A DNA stretch of 64,000 nucleotides from Roseivirga sp. (GTDB taxonomy: Bacteria > Bacteroidota > Bacteroidia > Cytophagales > Cyclobacteriaceae): contig JAAWWF010000040.1 in the NCBI GenBank assembly GCA_021404565.1, positions 1-64,000 on the forward strand. Direction: 5' to 3'. Made by a program: the position numbers and the translations under genes. Of the stretch, positions 42,178-53,900 are shown piece after piece. Position 1 is the first letter of the stretch. Each line of letters opens with the position of its first letter. The notes under the pieces are model-generated. The model was not told the DNA's origin. It saw only the letters and a list, made by a program, of their open reading frames with translations, and ran no database searches.

Positions 42178-45100
42178 CTATGTGGTCTTTTTCTTCTTCT
42201 TCTTGATGACAATAGCATCGACTGATTTCTGCTTCACCTTATTGTTGAATTCAGGCAGATCATTAGACATGATGCGCTGTAGCTTCTCCAATTGTGTATC
42301 AATCTGCCCGGTGATTTCCTTTCTTACCGACTCGGCCTGAGCCGTGGGTCTCCATGAACCACTACCAGCCACACCCGTAAGAGCTGCCAGCTTGTTGTTC
42401 AATCGGATCGGATAATTCAGCGGATCCTGACCAGACTGGTTCTTCGTCTGGTAAAGCGTCTCCTCTACCTCGGTCATCTTATCGATCAGCTCCTTACCCG
42501 CATCAATCAGGTCTTTATACTCTTCGTCTCCCTTGATCTTATCCATCAGTTGCTTCATTTGCTCCTTAGCACTTCTGATATCTTTGATGGCCTGATGCGT
42601 TTCAGTCACTTTATCACGCACTTTGATCAAAAAGTCAAACTGCGCCTGCAGATCTGCATCAGTAGAAGGATATCGGGGGTCTCTCAGTAGTTTGAACCTT
42701 TGCTCTTCTGTACGGTCCCCGATTGTTAGCTTGGCAGTATACTCTCCGGGAGGAGCCATTGGCCCTCTGAGTGTACCGGCCCACATAATCAGTCCCTCAA
42801 AGCCCTCAGCATTGTCGTACATCATGTTCCAGTTAAAGGAATTCAATCCCTTCTTAGGTTTCTGCTTGTACTCTTTAATCAGCTCACCATTCGGGTCAAA
42901 CACTTCCATGGTCACTTTTGTACCTTTTGCCAGATCTTCCTTCAGGTTGTAATACATGGTGGCGCCACCGGGTTTATTCTTACCATAAAGCAGACTCAGG
43001 TTGTTTCCACCACCTCTGCCAAAACGGAAACCACCACCAATTCTATAAGCATCCATGGGCTTGAAGAGGTGAAAGTCTTTTTGTGCCACCTCATCAGAAA
43101 GCTGGTGCAACACCGTCAGGTCATCGATCATCCAGAAGCTTCTGCCCTGCGTGGCGGCAATGAGGTTATCCTCTTTGATAGCCAAATCCGTAATCGGCAC
43201 AATCGGCAGGTTCATCTGGAAAGATTTCCATGAGCTGCCATCATCGAAGGATACGAACATACCCCGCTCAGTACCGGCATACAGCAAGCCCTGACGATGC
43301 GGATCGGCCCTTACTACACGGGTAAAGTGATCGTTGGGGATACCGCTCGTAATGCGGGTCCAGGTTTTACCATAATCCTTTGTTTTGTACAGGTAGGGCT
43401 CGTAGTCGCCCATCTTATACTGGGTACCGGCTATATAGGCTCCACCCTTTACAAAAGGATCCGCATCAATGCTATTGATCATCAGGTATTTTGGCATATC
43501 CGGAGAGGTTACATTCTCCCAGTTTTTGCCCCCATCACGGGTTACATGGATCAAACCATCATCCGAACCCGCCCAGATCAGGTCTTTTTCGTAAGGTGAC
43601 TCAATAGCCGCAAATACGGTGGCGTAATACTCTACGGAAGTATCATCAAAGGTGATAGGTCCACCGGATTTGCCGAGTTTGTCCGGCTCAGCGCGGGTGA
43701 GGTCGGGGCTGATCAATTCCCAGGATTGCCCCTCATTATAGGTTACATGTACCTGGTTAGAGGTGGTATACAGCTTTTTGCTGTCGTGTGGAGAAAAGAA
43801 GATGGGGAAGTTCCACTGAAAGCGGTACTTATAATCTTCAGCACCGTGTCCCATGGGGTTATCGGGCCATGCATTGATGTTCCGGTTGATGCCCTTATCG
43901 TGATCTACACGGGTAAGGAAACCACCGTAGCTACCACCATACACGATATCGGCATTGTCGGGGTTAGGTGCAATATGGGCACTTTCTCCACCGGCAGTAG
44001 ATTCCCAGTTATCTTCGGTAATGGCAAAGCCAAATGAACGGTGATCGATGCGCACTGTTGAGTTGTCTTGCTGAGCACCATAGATGCGATATGGGAAGCT
44101 ATTGTCTGTCGTTACCCTGTAAAACTGTGAGGTAGGCTGGTTCATATAGGTAGACCAGTTGTCGCCCCCATCATAAGAAACCTGGGCACCCCCATCATCG
44201 GCAATCACCAATCTCTTATTGTCTTCCGGTGCTATCCATAAGTCGTGATGGTCACCATGTGGAGCTCCTCTGGCAGCAAAAGTCCTGCCGCCATCGGTTG
44301 AGGTATGAAAACGTACATTCATTACATACACCTTGTCTTCATCCTCGGTATCGGCATAAATGCGCGAGTAGTACCAGGCACGCTGCCTCAGGGCTCTTGA
44401 CGAGTTTGTCTTTCTCCAGGTTTCACCAGCATCGGTTGATTTAAAAACACCTCCGTCTTTTGCCTCAATAATGGCATAAACAGTCTTGGAGTTCACCGGT
44501 GAAATGGACACACCACTGATCCCGATCGGGCCTTCCGGCATACCATCATTTTCGATTACACTTTTCCAGGTGTTACCACCATCGGTCGATTTCCATACTT
44601 CAGAACCTTCTCCACCTGAAGAAAGGCTGTAAGGAGTTCTGCGGATACGCCAGGTGCTGGCCATCATAAAATCGGGATTGTTGGGATCCATGGAAATGTC
44701 CACGGCACCAGCATCGGCATTGGCAAAAAGCACGCGCTGCCAGTTATTACCACCATCGGTGGTTTTGTAAACGCCCCGGGTTTCTGAAGACTTAAACAGG
44801 TCTCCCATTACTGCTACCCAGGCTACATCAGGATTATCAGGGTGAATACGGATTCTGCCTACATGCATAGCATCTTTCAGGCCCATATTTTGCCAGCTTT
44901 CACCACCATCGGTTGATTTCCAGACACCTTCAAAACCTGAGGATACGTTGCCCCTCACGGTCTCTTCACCCTGGCCGACATAGATCACATTATTGTTCGA
45001 TTCGCTTACGGCTACAGCACCGATAGAGCCACCAAAATAGCCATCGGAAATATTTTGCCAGGTGGTACCACCATTTTCGGTTTTCCACACCCCGCCACCG

Positions 45101-45351
45101 GTAGCTCCCATGTAAAAGAGCTGTGGTTTGCCGGGCACCCCGGTTACGGTAGAAGCACGGCCACCCCGGTAGGGTCCGATAGAGCGCCATTCTACACCTT
45201 TGTAAATTTCTGCCTGTAAATCTACCTTGGGAGCTGCAGGCTTCGCATTCCGCCTGTTTCTACGCTGGGCCTGAAGGTCACTGCTCCATACAAGGGTCAG
45301 TAGCAAAAACAGACCAGCCAACAGCCGGTTTGAAATATTCCGTTTGTTCAT
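42178..45351 (-). CDS. Exported sortilin/VPS10-like BNR-repeat propeller protein
   Basis: 1,057 residues. A signal peptide (about 1-28, ending LQA) and a basic stretch (QRRNRRNAK) precede a long propeller built of BNR/Asp-box repeats: 'GVWKTENGGTTWQNIS', 'GVWKSTDGGESWQNMG', 'GVYKTTDGGNNWQRV', 'VFKSTDAGETWRKT', 'TYNEGQSWELISP' and 'HVTRDGGKNWENV'. It follows the common Bacteroidota protein of about 1,050 residues often labelled glycosyl hydrolase or VPS10-domain protein. A C-terminal region has a bundle-like helical part ('ETHQAIKDIRSAKEQMKQLMDKI') and a closing run of lysines. No catalytic residues can be assigned and function is not known. It has its own terminator. Confidence 0.88.
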   Translation of the reverse strand: MNKRNISNRLLAGLFLLLTLVWSSDLQAQRRNRRNAKPAAPKVDLQAEIYKGVEWRSIGPYRGGRASTVTGVPGKPQLFYMGATGGGVWKTENGGTTWQNISDGYFGGSIGAVAVSESNNNVIYVGQGEETVRGNVSSGFEGVWKSTDGGESWQNMGLKDAMHVGRIRIHPDNPDVAWVAVMGDLFKSSETRGVYKTTDGGNNWQRVLFANADAGAVDISMDPNNPDFMMASTWRIRRTPYSLSSGGEGSEVWKSTDGGNTWKSVIENDGMPEGPIGISGVSISPVNSKTVYAIIEAKDGGVFKSTDAGETWRKTNSSRALRQRAWYYSRIYADTEDEDKVYVMNVRFHTSTDGGRTFAARGAPHGDHHDLWIAPEDNKRLVIADDGGAQVSYDGGDNWSTYMNQPTSQFYRVTTDNSFPYRIYGAQQDNSTVRIDHRSFGFAITEDNWESTAGGESAHIAPNPDNADIVYGGSYGGFLTRVDHDKGINRNINAWPDNPMGHGAEDYKYRFQWNFPIFFSPHDSKKLYTTSNQVHVTYNEGQSWELISPDLTRAEPDKLGKSGGPITFDDTSVEYYATVFAAIESPYEKDLIWAGSDDGLIHVTRDGGKNWENVTSPDMPKYLMINSIDADPFVKGGAYIAGTQYKMGDYEPYLYKTKDYGKTWTRITSGIPNDHFTRVVRADPHRQGLLYAGTERGMFVSFDDGSSWKSFQMNLPIVPITDLAIKEDNLIAATQGRSFWMIDDLTVLHQLSDEVAQKDFHLFKPMDAYRIGGGFRFGRGGGNNLSLLYGKNKPGGATMYYNLKEDLAKGTKVTMEVFDPNGELIKEYKQKPKKGLNSFNWNMMYDNAEGFEGLIMWAGTLRGPMAPPGEYTAKLTIGDRTEEQRFKLLRDPRYPSTDADLQAQFDFLIKVRDKVTETHQAIKDIRSAKEQMKQLMDKIKGDEEYKDLIDAGKELIDKMTEVEETLYQTKNQSGQDPLNYPIRLNNKLAALTGVAGSGSWRPTAQAESVRKEITGQIDTQLEKLQRIMSNDLPEFNNKVKQKSVDAIVIKKKKKKTT

Positions 45352-45967
45352 AGTTTCATTTTTTGGTCAAAGACAAGGAGAATCCGGTTGTTTCTCTTCT
45401 CTGAAATTTATGAAAACCCGTTGGATTTGAGGCCTGCACGAAAGCATTTTATATGAGTGGACGCAGATCGCCCGTTCAGCTTCCCTGGCAAATCAGGCTC
45501 CATAGAACAAGACCAGCCCATCCTTTTTATTAGCCATGTGCATAACTTTTACAAAATTCTTTTCCACAATATCATTTTGATTTAATTTATTTTAAATAAA
45601 TTCATGGAGAAAGTCGTCAATATATTGGATTGTCGTTCAAATATTCGCTGTCGATACTACTAACATCTTCCGTTAGCGCGGATCACCAACATCACAATAC
45701 CGCTGGAGAGTTTTTTTGAAGAGAAACGATTCATCTGATGTTCAGGACCTCTCGCCCTGAACAAGGAAGGAAGACGATCGGGTACTGAGGAACTCCCGAT
45801 CAACCATGTTGTCGACCTAAAGTCGTCATCTTTTTAATTGCAAATACGCATCATACCCGGCCCATCCGTCAGGTATAGTGCTGAATATATCATGCTGGTT
45901 TATACAGCTTACAACAGGCCTGGGGGCCTTTATACTCAATAATTGTCAAACATTAAATCCAACCAAA
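45352..45967. other. Divergent intergenic region with AT palindrome
   Basis: 616 bp between the sortilin-like gene (minus) and the RHS operon (plus). It holds a 19-bp AT-rich inverted repeat, AATTTATTTTAAATAAATT, at 45584-45602. The 18-bp palindrome seen elsewhere is absent. I see no RNA gene and no convincing promoter. Confidence 0.4.
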
Positions 45968-47359
45968 ATGAAAGTCAAAATCTTATTCTCCGCTTTATTA
46001 ATGATCAGTGTACTGACACTTAAGGGGCAAAATGAAGCCTACACCAATGTAAACAACCTGTTTACCACCCATCAAAGAATTGAGGGGAGTATCAGGCCAC
46101 TTTATACTCCCCTTGAGCTAAACCACAATAATCTTTCAGAGGCTGATTTTCAAAGCGGCATAAGCTATTATAATCTCAGCGGAAGTGTAACGAATTATCC
46201 ATTCACAACAGGGCAGGTATGGTCTTTAAAAGCCTCCACCTCAAGAATGCATCAATTATATTTCAGGAAGAATTCAACTGATTTTTACATCAATGCCTGG
46301 GACACTGGAAGTAGCAGTTGGGATGGCTGGGCCAAGGTGTTGACTGATAATAATTACTCAACCACGCTGGATGCCAGATACTTGCAAAGTGAAGGAGGAA
46401 GCCAAACCATAGACGGCACGAATGAGGCCAACAATACGGGACTTAACGTGATCGCAAGCAGGCCTTTTATCAATTTGTACAAGAGCAATACCAGTACAGA
46501 ATGGACTATAAATGCAGGAGGTAACGACCATCTCTATTTTAAACCTTCAGCCGCTTCGACTGTCGATGATGGAGCGGTAATGACCTTTAAGACCAACGGA
46601 ATGGTCGGTATTGGTACTATATCTCCCGATTACAAACTTGAAGTAAACGGCACGGGCCATTTCTCTGATAATGTCACTTTTGACAATTACGTGGCCATCA
46701 ATCGCAACACGGTTGGCGGAGCACCGCTGGAAATGCAGTCCAAAGGGTCAGGCTATGCCTACTCCATTTTCTACAACGATGATGCCAGCTACCGTCTGAT
46801 GGATTTTGTGCAAAACAGCAGCACACAAGGTTATATTCGCATGTATAATGCCGGGGCTGTCAGCAATTACTTCAATACCAATGGTAACTCCTACTTCTCC
46901 AATTCGCTTTCCATCGGTACCTCAAACGCACAGGGAAATGACCTTTTTGTTGATGGCACCAGCCAGTTCAACGGCAAATTGACGGTAGACAATGACATTA
47001 TCACCAAAAAACTCCGGGTAACTGCCAACCCTACAGCCGTACCGGATTACGTCTTCCAGCCAGGCTATAACCTCAAATCCCTGGCAGAGGTAGAAGCTTA
47101 TATCAAAGCCAACTCGCACCTGCCCGGCATTGCCAGTGCCACCGAAATAGGTGCCAACGGTCAAGATGTGGGCACCATGCAGCTCAACCTGCTGGAGAAG
47201 ATTGAGGAATTGACGCTTTACACCATTGAGCAAGAGAAGCAGCTAAAAGAACTTAGTGAAGTGAAAGCTGAGAACAAAGCCCTTAAAAACACCTTAGCTG
47301 AGCTTTTAAAGCGTGTGGAGAAGCTGGAAAACAAGGGCAAAAACTCAAACGACCAGTAA
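45968..47359 (+). CDS. Tail-fibre-like exported protein, first gene of the RHS operon
   Basis: 463 residues from ATG at 45968 ([20 protein letters not shown]). An upstream in-frame ATG at 45878 would add 30 residues that spoil the signal peptide. The middle holds phage tail-fibre motifs: '[24 protein letters not shown]' in two part-copies and '[17 protein letters not shown]'. The C terminus carries the common Bacteroidota segment '[20 protein letters not shown]' followed by '[10 protein letters not shown]', then a coiled coil with '[21 protein letters not shown]'. The next gene follows after 3 bp. It probably forms a surface fibre or acts with the two RHS-type proteins; that role is inference from the operon. 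Confidence 0.85.
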   Translation: MKVKILFSALLMISVLTLKGQNEAYTNVNNLFTTHQRIEGSIRPLYTPLELNHNNLSEADFQSGISYYNLSGSVTNYPFTTGQVWSLKASTSRMHQLYFRKNSTDFYINAWDTGSSSWDGWAKVLTDNNYSTTLDARYLQSEGGSQTIDGTNEANNTGLNVIASRPFINLYKSNTSTEWTINAGGNDHLYFKPSAASTVDDGAVMTFKTNGMVGIGTISPDYKLEVNGTGHFSDNVTFDNYVAINRNTVGGAPLEMQSKGSGYAYSIFYNDDASYRLMDFVQNSSTQGYIRMYNAGAVSNYFNTNGNSYFSNSLSIGTSNAQGNDLFVDGTSQFNGKLTVDNDIITKKLRVTANPTAVPDYVFQPGYNLKSLAEVEAYIKANSHLPGIASATEIGANGQDVGTMQLNLLEKIEELTLYTIEQEKQLKELSEVKAENKALKNTLAELLKRVEKLENKGKNSNDQ

Positions 47360-47362
47360 GCC

Positions 47363-50300
47363 ATGAGCATCAGAAAATATATAACAGCCTTGCTGGCTGT
47401 ATGCCTCTGTGGCTATACGGCTATGGCTCAGGAGATGCCCTCAGTGGTACCTCCGGCCCCGGAAGCGGCCAGCCTTGGCAAGTACACCGATATGCCGGTC
47501 AACTATTCCAGTGGTTTGCCACAGATCAGCATTCCTATGTTTACAGCCACCAGCCGTGATATCTCGGTTCCCGTATCCCTCAGCTATCATGCCGGGGGTA
47601 TTAAGCTTGAAGAAATCGCCTCCAGGGCAGGCCTGGGCTGGAACCTGCAGGCGGGGGGCAGCATTAGCCGTACCGTGCGAGGCATTGCCGATGACGGGCC
47701 TGATGGCTGGCTGGACCCAAGACGTACAGTAGCTGACTTTGAAGCGGCTAACCTGGGTAATAAATACATTTGGATTACCGAGGCACTGGACGGAAGCAAT
47801 GACTTTGAACCGGATGTATTTAACTTCAGCTACCCCGGTGGGGGCGGCAAATTCTTTTTTGACGACAGCGGGGACGTTGTCACCATACCGGCTTCGGAAC
47901 ATAAAATCACCTATACCATGGGTGGGGCTAACCTGGCGGGCATTACCAGCTTTGTAGTGACCAATACCAGTGGTTATAAATATTATTATGGTGAATACAG
48001 CGGCTTTGTAGCACGAGACAGCACTGGCACTACCCAGTCTTTTACTGATGATGGTAGTACCGGAGGGGTTACTGCTCCGAGTGATAAAGCGAGAAACCAG
48101 TACAGCAGTTGGCACTTGCTGGCTATCCAAAGTCCCATATCGGATGCTACGGTTACTTTTAGCTATGGATCACAGAATACCAAATCACTCAACCGGGGTT
48201 CACAAACCAAAATGTATGATTTTGTATCAGAACAAACCTGCCCTGCACCCATGGGCATGCGCACCAGCTATGTCTTAAGCGAAAACCGTGAAACGGTACT
48301 GAACACCATCACTTTTGAAAACGGGACCATAGACTTTATCTACGATACTACCGAACGCACTGACCTGGAGGGCAGCAAGGCACTGGACAAAGTCCGGCTA
48401 AAGAATGCTCAGGGGACTATCTTAAAGACCTTTGACCTGGTTCAGGGGTATTGGACCAGTACTGACCATGCAGGTACCTCTTCTCCTTTTGCCTTTGTCG
48501 ATAAGGAACATCTGACCAAGAGGCTCTACTTACAGAAAATTACCGAATCGGGTGAAAACAATAGTGATCCCAAGGACTATCTTTTCGATTATGAAGATGC
48601 CAATGGCATGCCTAATCGCTTTTCTTTTGCACAGGATGTCTGGGGCTTTTATAATGGACAAACCGGCAACACTTCGCTGATTCCGGAATTTATCGATCCC
48701 GACACCCTCTCCTCCCGACCATCGAGTGAAACACTATTGATCACTAACGGGGCCAACCGCAGATCGGACACTGAATCTTCCAGGGTGTATGCCATAAAAA
48801 GTATCACCTACCCTACCGGAGGCAAAACCAATTTCACATTTGAATCAAATGGTGTTCATCTGTCTAAGCTTGACACTATTTTTCAAACAACGCCTTACGA
48901 AATTGATGAGGAGATACTGGCAAATTATGTCTACACCAGCGGGACGAACAGTACCGAAATTCAATTTGATATTGATGATGCTCACCTGAATGGCATGGTT
49001 CGCTTTAACTATACCCTCGATGGTTGTTCTCAGGGCGAGGGAGAGCCCGGGGGGATAAATTACTGTGGGGTTCAGGCTACTTTAAGAGGGGTCACTGATA
49101 CGGGTTATAACCGGGTGCTTTCTCTGAATGAGGGTGCACATTTTAAATTGCCTGAGGGCACCTACAAACTTGAGATTGATATTATTGAACCGGATAGTGT
49201 CAACGCTGCCACGGCCAGGATCACGGCCTTTAATAATGCGAGTCCTTATGCCGACCGGGGAGAGTTTGAGGTAGGCGGACTCAGGGTTCTTCGCACTACC
49301 ATGGACGATAATTTTGGCAATCAGCTGATTAAGGAATATAGTTATATCACCAATGAATATGCTACCAATGCCAGTGATTATGGCACTAGTGGTGTACTGG
49401 GAGTTCAGAAATGGGTCTTTCATGAGGAGGATGTTGAATATTGTAATAACGTAACGGCTGTTGCCAAACAGCTTAGCTCCCAGAGCCCGGTGCCTGCGGC
49501 AGGTACAGGGGCGGGCCATGTGGTCTATACCATGGTGGTAGAGACTTCTCTGCCCGACAATGGCTCATCTCCCGGAAATAGCTCGGGAACTGCTTTCCTG
49601 CATGGCTTTGCACTGAATCAATACGATTTTGCGGCCGATACGGCTCAGGCTGAAACGGAAAGTTTCCCTTTTGCTCCTTATGCTCAGGCGGACTGGAAAC
49701 GTGGTAACCAGATCAAACAGAGTGTTTTTGAAAGGGATGGCAGCGCTTTGAAGCAAATCCAGTTGGACTCTATCCAGGTGGCCTATACTACTTCTTCGGA
49801 TGTGCTTTATAAAAAGGTTCGGGCCATGAAGATAGACCAGCGGGGCAGCCGAAAGGACTGGGCTTATTATTATGTGTACTCGGGGGCTAATCATGTGACT
49901 AAGAAGATCACCAAAACCACCCAGGACAATGGGGTGATTGAGCAGAGCACTGATTTTGAGTATAACAATCATTACCTCAGGCCGGATAAAACCATCACCA
50001 ACCACAGTGATGACCAGAAGACGATTACGAAAACGCTGTACACTGATGATACCTTTGGTAATGAGCTAACCCTGGCTGAAAAGAATGTGATTGCTGACAT
50101 GGTTACGGCCAATATCTTAAGCCCGGTACTGACAGAGACTTTTGCGGAAAATGAAAACACACCCATCGCTAAAAGCCTGACGGCCTTCGGAGACCTGACT
50201 CCGGGCTTTCTGCCGGTGTCTACCAGGATATGGAATCGTGACACGGGTGGCTACGAGGAACTACTGACTTTCAGCTATACAGCTAATGGTAATTATGAAC

Positions 50301-50920
50301 ACCTGGTCAAGGATGGCCACCAACAGATGGCTTATATCTGGAACTATGGCAATACCCGCCCTACGGCTCAGGTAACGAATGTTTCGGATGTAGCGGATAT
50401 CGCTTACAGTAGCTTTGAGTCTACGGGCAAGGGCAACTGGACTTACAGTGGTACTACAACAGCGGCCGCCAACCTGCCCAGTGGGGCTAAGTATTATAAC
50501 CTGAACGGCAATGCGGTTACGAAAACGGGCCTGACCAGCGGCCGCAAATATGTGGTAAGTTTCTGGGCCAAGGATGGTACGCCTGCGGTGACTTATGTGG
50601 ACAGCAGCCATGATGCGGCCAGCGCGAATGCTTTTGGCTGGAAGTATTATGAGAAGGTGGTCACGGGTACTACGAGCTTTACCATTTCTGGTAATGCTAA
50701 AATAGATGAGCTGCGGCTTTATCCGCTGCATGGGCAAATGAGTACTTATACCTATGATCCGCCTCGGGGGGTCACTTCTATGGGCAACCCGAATAACTTG
50801 TTTACGCATTATGAGTACGATGAGCATGGCCGCCTCTCGGTGGTCCGCGATCAGGATGGTAATATCCTGAAGATGAACAAGTATGCTTATAAGGTGGATG
50901 TGAATGAGGTACAGAACTAA
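47363..50920 (+). CDS. SpvB-like / YD-repeat partner protein of the RHS system
   Basis: 1,185 residues with signal peptide (MSIRKYITALLAVCLCGYTA). The N-terminal part has the motifs 'YTDMPVNYSSGLPQISIPMF' and 'VSLSYHAGGIKLEEIASRAG', then 'LGWNLQAGGSISRTVRG', typical of the large Bacteroidota proteins that precede RHS proteins. A carbohydrate-binding-like module lies near the C terminus ('YNLNGNAVTKTGLTSGRKYV'). It ends with YD-type repeats ('FTHYEYDEHGRLSVVRDQDG'). The stop at 50920 is immediately before the RHS start, so the pair is co-translated. Glycine and alanine codons are rich in GGG/GGC/GCG towards its end, unlike the genes outside this operon. Confidence 0.9.
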   Translation: MSIRKYITALLAVCLCGYTAMAQEMPSVVPPAPEAASLGKYTDMPVNYSSGLPQISIPMFTATSRDISVPVSLSYHAGGIKLEEIASRAGLGWNLQAGGSISRTVRGIADDGPDGWLDPRRTVADFEAANLGNKYIWITEALDGSNDFEPDVFNFSYPGGGGKFFFDDSGDVVTIPASEHKITYTMGGANLAGITSFVVTNTSGYKYYYGEYSGFVARDSTGTTQSFTDDGSTGGVTAPSDKARNQYSSWHLLAIQSPISDATVTFSYGSQNTKSLNRGSQTKMYDFVSEQTCPAPMGMRTSYVLSENRETVLNTITFENGTIDFIYDTTERTDLEGSKALDKVRLKNAQGTILKTFDLVQGYWTSTDHAGTSSPFAFVDKEHLTKRLYLQKITESGENNSDPKDYLFDYEDANGMPNRFSFAQDVWGFYNGQTGNTSLIPEFIDPDTLSSRPSSETLLITNGANRRSDTESSRVYAIKSITYPTGGKTNFTFESNGVHLSKLDTIFQTTPYEIDEEILANYVYTSGTNSTEIQFDIDDAHLNGMVRFNYTLDGCSQGEGEPGGINYCGVQATLRGVTDTGYNRVLSLNEGAHFKLPEGTYKLEIDIIEPDSVNAATARITAFNNASPYADRGEFEVGGLRVLRTTMDDNFGNQLIKEYSYITNEYATNASDYGTSGVLGVQKWVFHEEDVEYCNNVTAVAKQLSSQSPVPAAGTGAGHVVYTMVVETSLPDNGSSPGNSSGTAFLHGFALNQYDFAADTAQAETESFPFAPYAQADWKRGNQIKQSVFERDGSALKQIQLDSIQVAYTTSSDVLYKKVRAMKIDQRGSRKDWAYYYVYSGANHVTKKITKTTQDNGVIEQSTDFEYNNHYLRPDKTITNHSDDQKTITKTLYTDDTFGNELTLAEKNVIADMVTANILSPVLTETFAENENTPIAKSLTAFGDLTPGFLPVSTRIWNRDTGGYEELLTFSYTANGNYEHLVKDGHQQMAYIWNYGNTRPTAQVTNVSDVADIAYSSFESTGKGNWTYSGTTTAAANLPSGAKYYNLNGNAVTKTGLTSGRKYVVSFWAKDGTPAVTYVDSSHDAASANAFGWKYYEKVVTGTTSFTISGNAKIDELRLYPLHGQMSTYTYDPPRGVTSMGNPNNLFTHYEYDEHGRLSVVRDQDGNILKMNKYAYKVDVNEVQN

Positions 50921-50924
50921 AACA

Positions 50925-53900
50925 ATGACTACGATGAAAAAGATTTTCAACTTTCTTCTCAGCACGGTCATGGTTTTGACCTGCTTTGCTTTGGGTATCT
51001 CGGGGCTACAGGCCCAGAACAAGCCTAAAACGGAATCGACTCCTACGGCTACGGTGAATCTGCCGGGGCTGCTACCGACTGTGAGCTATAGTAATAGCGA
51101 TACGGTGAATTATGTACGCACTTTTGATTTTTACAAGCCTATGACGACTGCGCCTGTGGGCTCTGCTTTGACTTCGGCTATCAATGGGTATAATATCATG
51201 CAGGCGACTCAGTATATGGATGGCCTGGGCAGACCCTTGCAAACGGTGAGCCGCAGGGGCTCGGGCAATGCTACCGACCTGGTGAGCTTTGTGGTCTATG
51301 ATGAGTATGGCCGGCCGGCCCTCTCTCCTATGCCGTACAGAGCGGCTTCCACTTCAGGGGATATCCAATTGACGCCTTCTGCGGACCAGAGCTCTTTTTT
51401 GAATGGCCACTTTCCGGGTGAGGATGTGTTCTTTGGGAAAACTGAGTTTGAGGCTTCTCCACTGAACAGGCCGCTGAAGCAAATGGCTCCTGGCAATAGC
51501 TGGACGGGCCGTGGGGTCGGGGTAAGCTCTGAGTACCTGACCAATACGACTGCGGATGGGGTACGGATCTGGACCCTGGGGGCGACTCCGGCTACGACTG
51601 CGGTATACCAGACGGGGGAGCTTTCGGTCATGGCGACTACGGATGAGAATGGTAACCGGGTAAAGGAGTATACGAATGGCAAGGGCCAGGTAGTGCTGAA
51701 AAAGGTACAGCTTGCTGCGACTGCGGGTAATGGGCATGCCGACTGGCTGAATACTTATTATGTCTACGATGATTATGGAAACCTGCGCTATGTGATCCCG
51801 CCCAGGGCTGTGGAACTGATCTCTAATAACTGGATCTGGACGGCTTCTGAAACGGACGATCTGGTATTTGTTTATACTTATGATGGCCGCAATCGTATGG
51901 TGACTAAAAAGGTACCGGGCAGCGGCCGGGTGGATATGGTCTATGATAAAATGGACCGCCTGGTGGCTACCCAGGATGCCAACCAGCGGGCTTTGGGGGA
52001 ATGGACTTTTACCAAGTACGATGAGCTGAGCAGGCCGGTACTGACGGGCTTTTTGACCAGCGCTTTAGACCGCGACAGCTTACAGAGTATTACCAATGCC
52101 TGGGCGGGCGACCTGAACGTTAAGCGTGAGGGCCTCAGCACGGCCAATGTGCTGGAGGGGGCGAGTATTACTACGAGTGTAAGGGATACCGATGTAGATA
52201 CGTATCGCACCAGGGATGCGGGCTTTGTGGATTACCTGCCGGGCTTTGTCTCGGTTACGGATGATGACTTTGTTACTGAAAGGGTGGCTTCCTTAAGTCA
52301 TGAGTATACTTTTTATGAGGGTTATCATGATGCTACTTTTCCGCTATTGGCTACCGGTAGCTGGGAGATGAATACGGTGAATTATTATGATGATTATGGT
52401 TTTACGGCCAAGGTCTGGAGTACGGATTTCAATGGTTTTTATAGCGCGGGTACGGAAAATGCGGTGACTCCCGCGGCTTATGGGAATGTACGGGGCATGG
52501 CTACGGGCAGCAAGGTGCGTATCCTCGGGGCTGACGACTGGCTGACTACGGTGATGTTTTATGATGATCGTGGCCGGGTGGTACAAACGCAAGGGGAAAA
52601 CCACCTGGGGGGTACGGACATCAGTACTACGCAGTATGATTTTGCGGGCAGGGTTTTGCATACTTATACGGTGCACAACAATCCCCTGGCGACTGCGAGC
52701 AGTACGACTCGCATTCTCAAGGAGTTTGATTATGATCATGCGGGCAGACTGCTGACAATTAAGGAGAAGCTGAACGATACGGGAAGTTTAAAGACTTTGG
52801 TGACCAACAGTTATAATGCGCTGGGTGAGCTGGAGACAAAAACACTGGGCAATGGCCTGGAGGACCTGGACTATGTATACAATGTGCGGGGCTGGCTCAA
52901 AAGCATCAATGGTGATTATGTGGCCAGTGGCACGGGGGGACATTTCTTTGGGATGGACCTCTACTATGACTATGGTTTTGAGACTAATCAGCTGAATGGC
53001 AATATTGCGGGGGTGACCTGGCGCTCACAGAGCAGCAGTAAAAAGCGGGCTTATGGCTTTGAGTATGACAGGGTAAGTCGCCTGACGGAGGCTGATTATC
53101 ATCAGAATGACGGGGTGGCGAATGCCTGGAGCCAGGCTACTGCTGATTTTAGCACGGGCTATGGTTATGATCCTAACGGCAATATCCTCAAACTTATGCG
53201 CAAAGGGCTGGTTGCGGGTACCATCACTACCCTGGATAGCCTGAGCTATGGTTATGGCTCTGGCTATACCAAGGCGGGCCTCGGCAACCAGCTGATGCGC
53301 GTAAAGGATGCTGAAGGGGACCTGGGCCAGGGTGATTTTAAGGATGGTAATGTTTCGGGGGATGATTATGATTATGATGCGAATGGCAATATGAAGGATG
53401 ACCTGAACAAGGGCATTACCAATATTACTTATAACCACCTGAACTTGCCGCTGGTGGTAAGCTTTGGCAGCTCTAAGAGCATTACTTATACTTATGATGC
53501 GGCTGGTATTAAGCTGAGCAAGCTGGTAAATGATAATGGCAGCTTAACGACTACGGATTATGCGGGGGGCTTTATTTATGAGAATAATGCTTTACAGCAT
53601 TTTGCGCATGAGGAGGGTCGGGTAAGGCTGGAATCGGGTACGGCTAAGTATGATTACTTTATCAAGGATCATCTGGGCAATACGCGTATGACCCTCACCG
53701 AGGCCCGGGATAGTACAGTGTATGATGCTACCATGGAAACAAGCCTGGCGACCTTTGAGGAGTCGGTGTTTTTAAATATTGCGGCTACCCGCAGCACTGA
53801 GGAGGCTTTTGAGGGTACGGCTTCTGCCAAGCTGGGCCCGGAGAGTATTGGCCCTGCTAAAATGCTGGTGGTAAGCCCGGGAGATACGGTGGACCTTTCG

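Noticed and set aside
45878-45967. Upstream ATG at 45878 for the tail-fibre-like gene
   Set aside because: It would add 30 residues with two cysteines before a clean signal peptide that begins at 45968.
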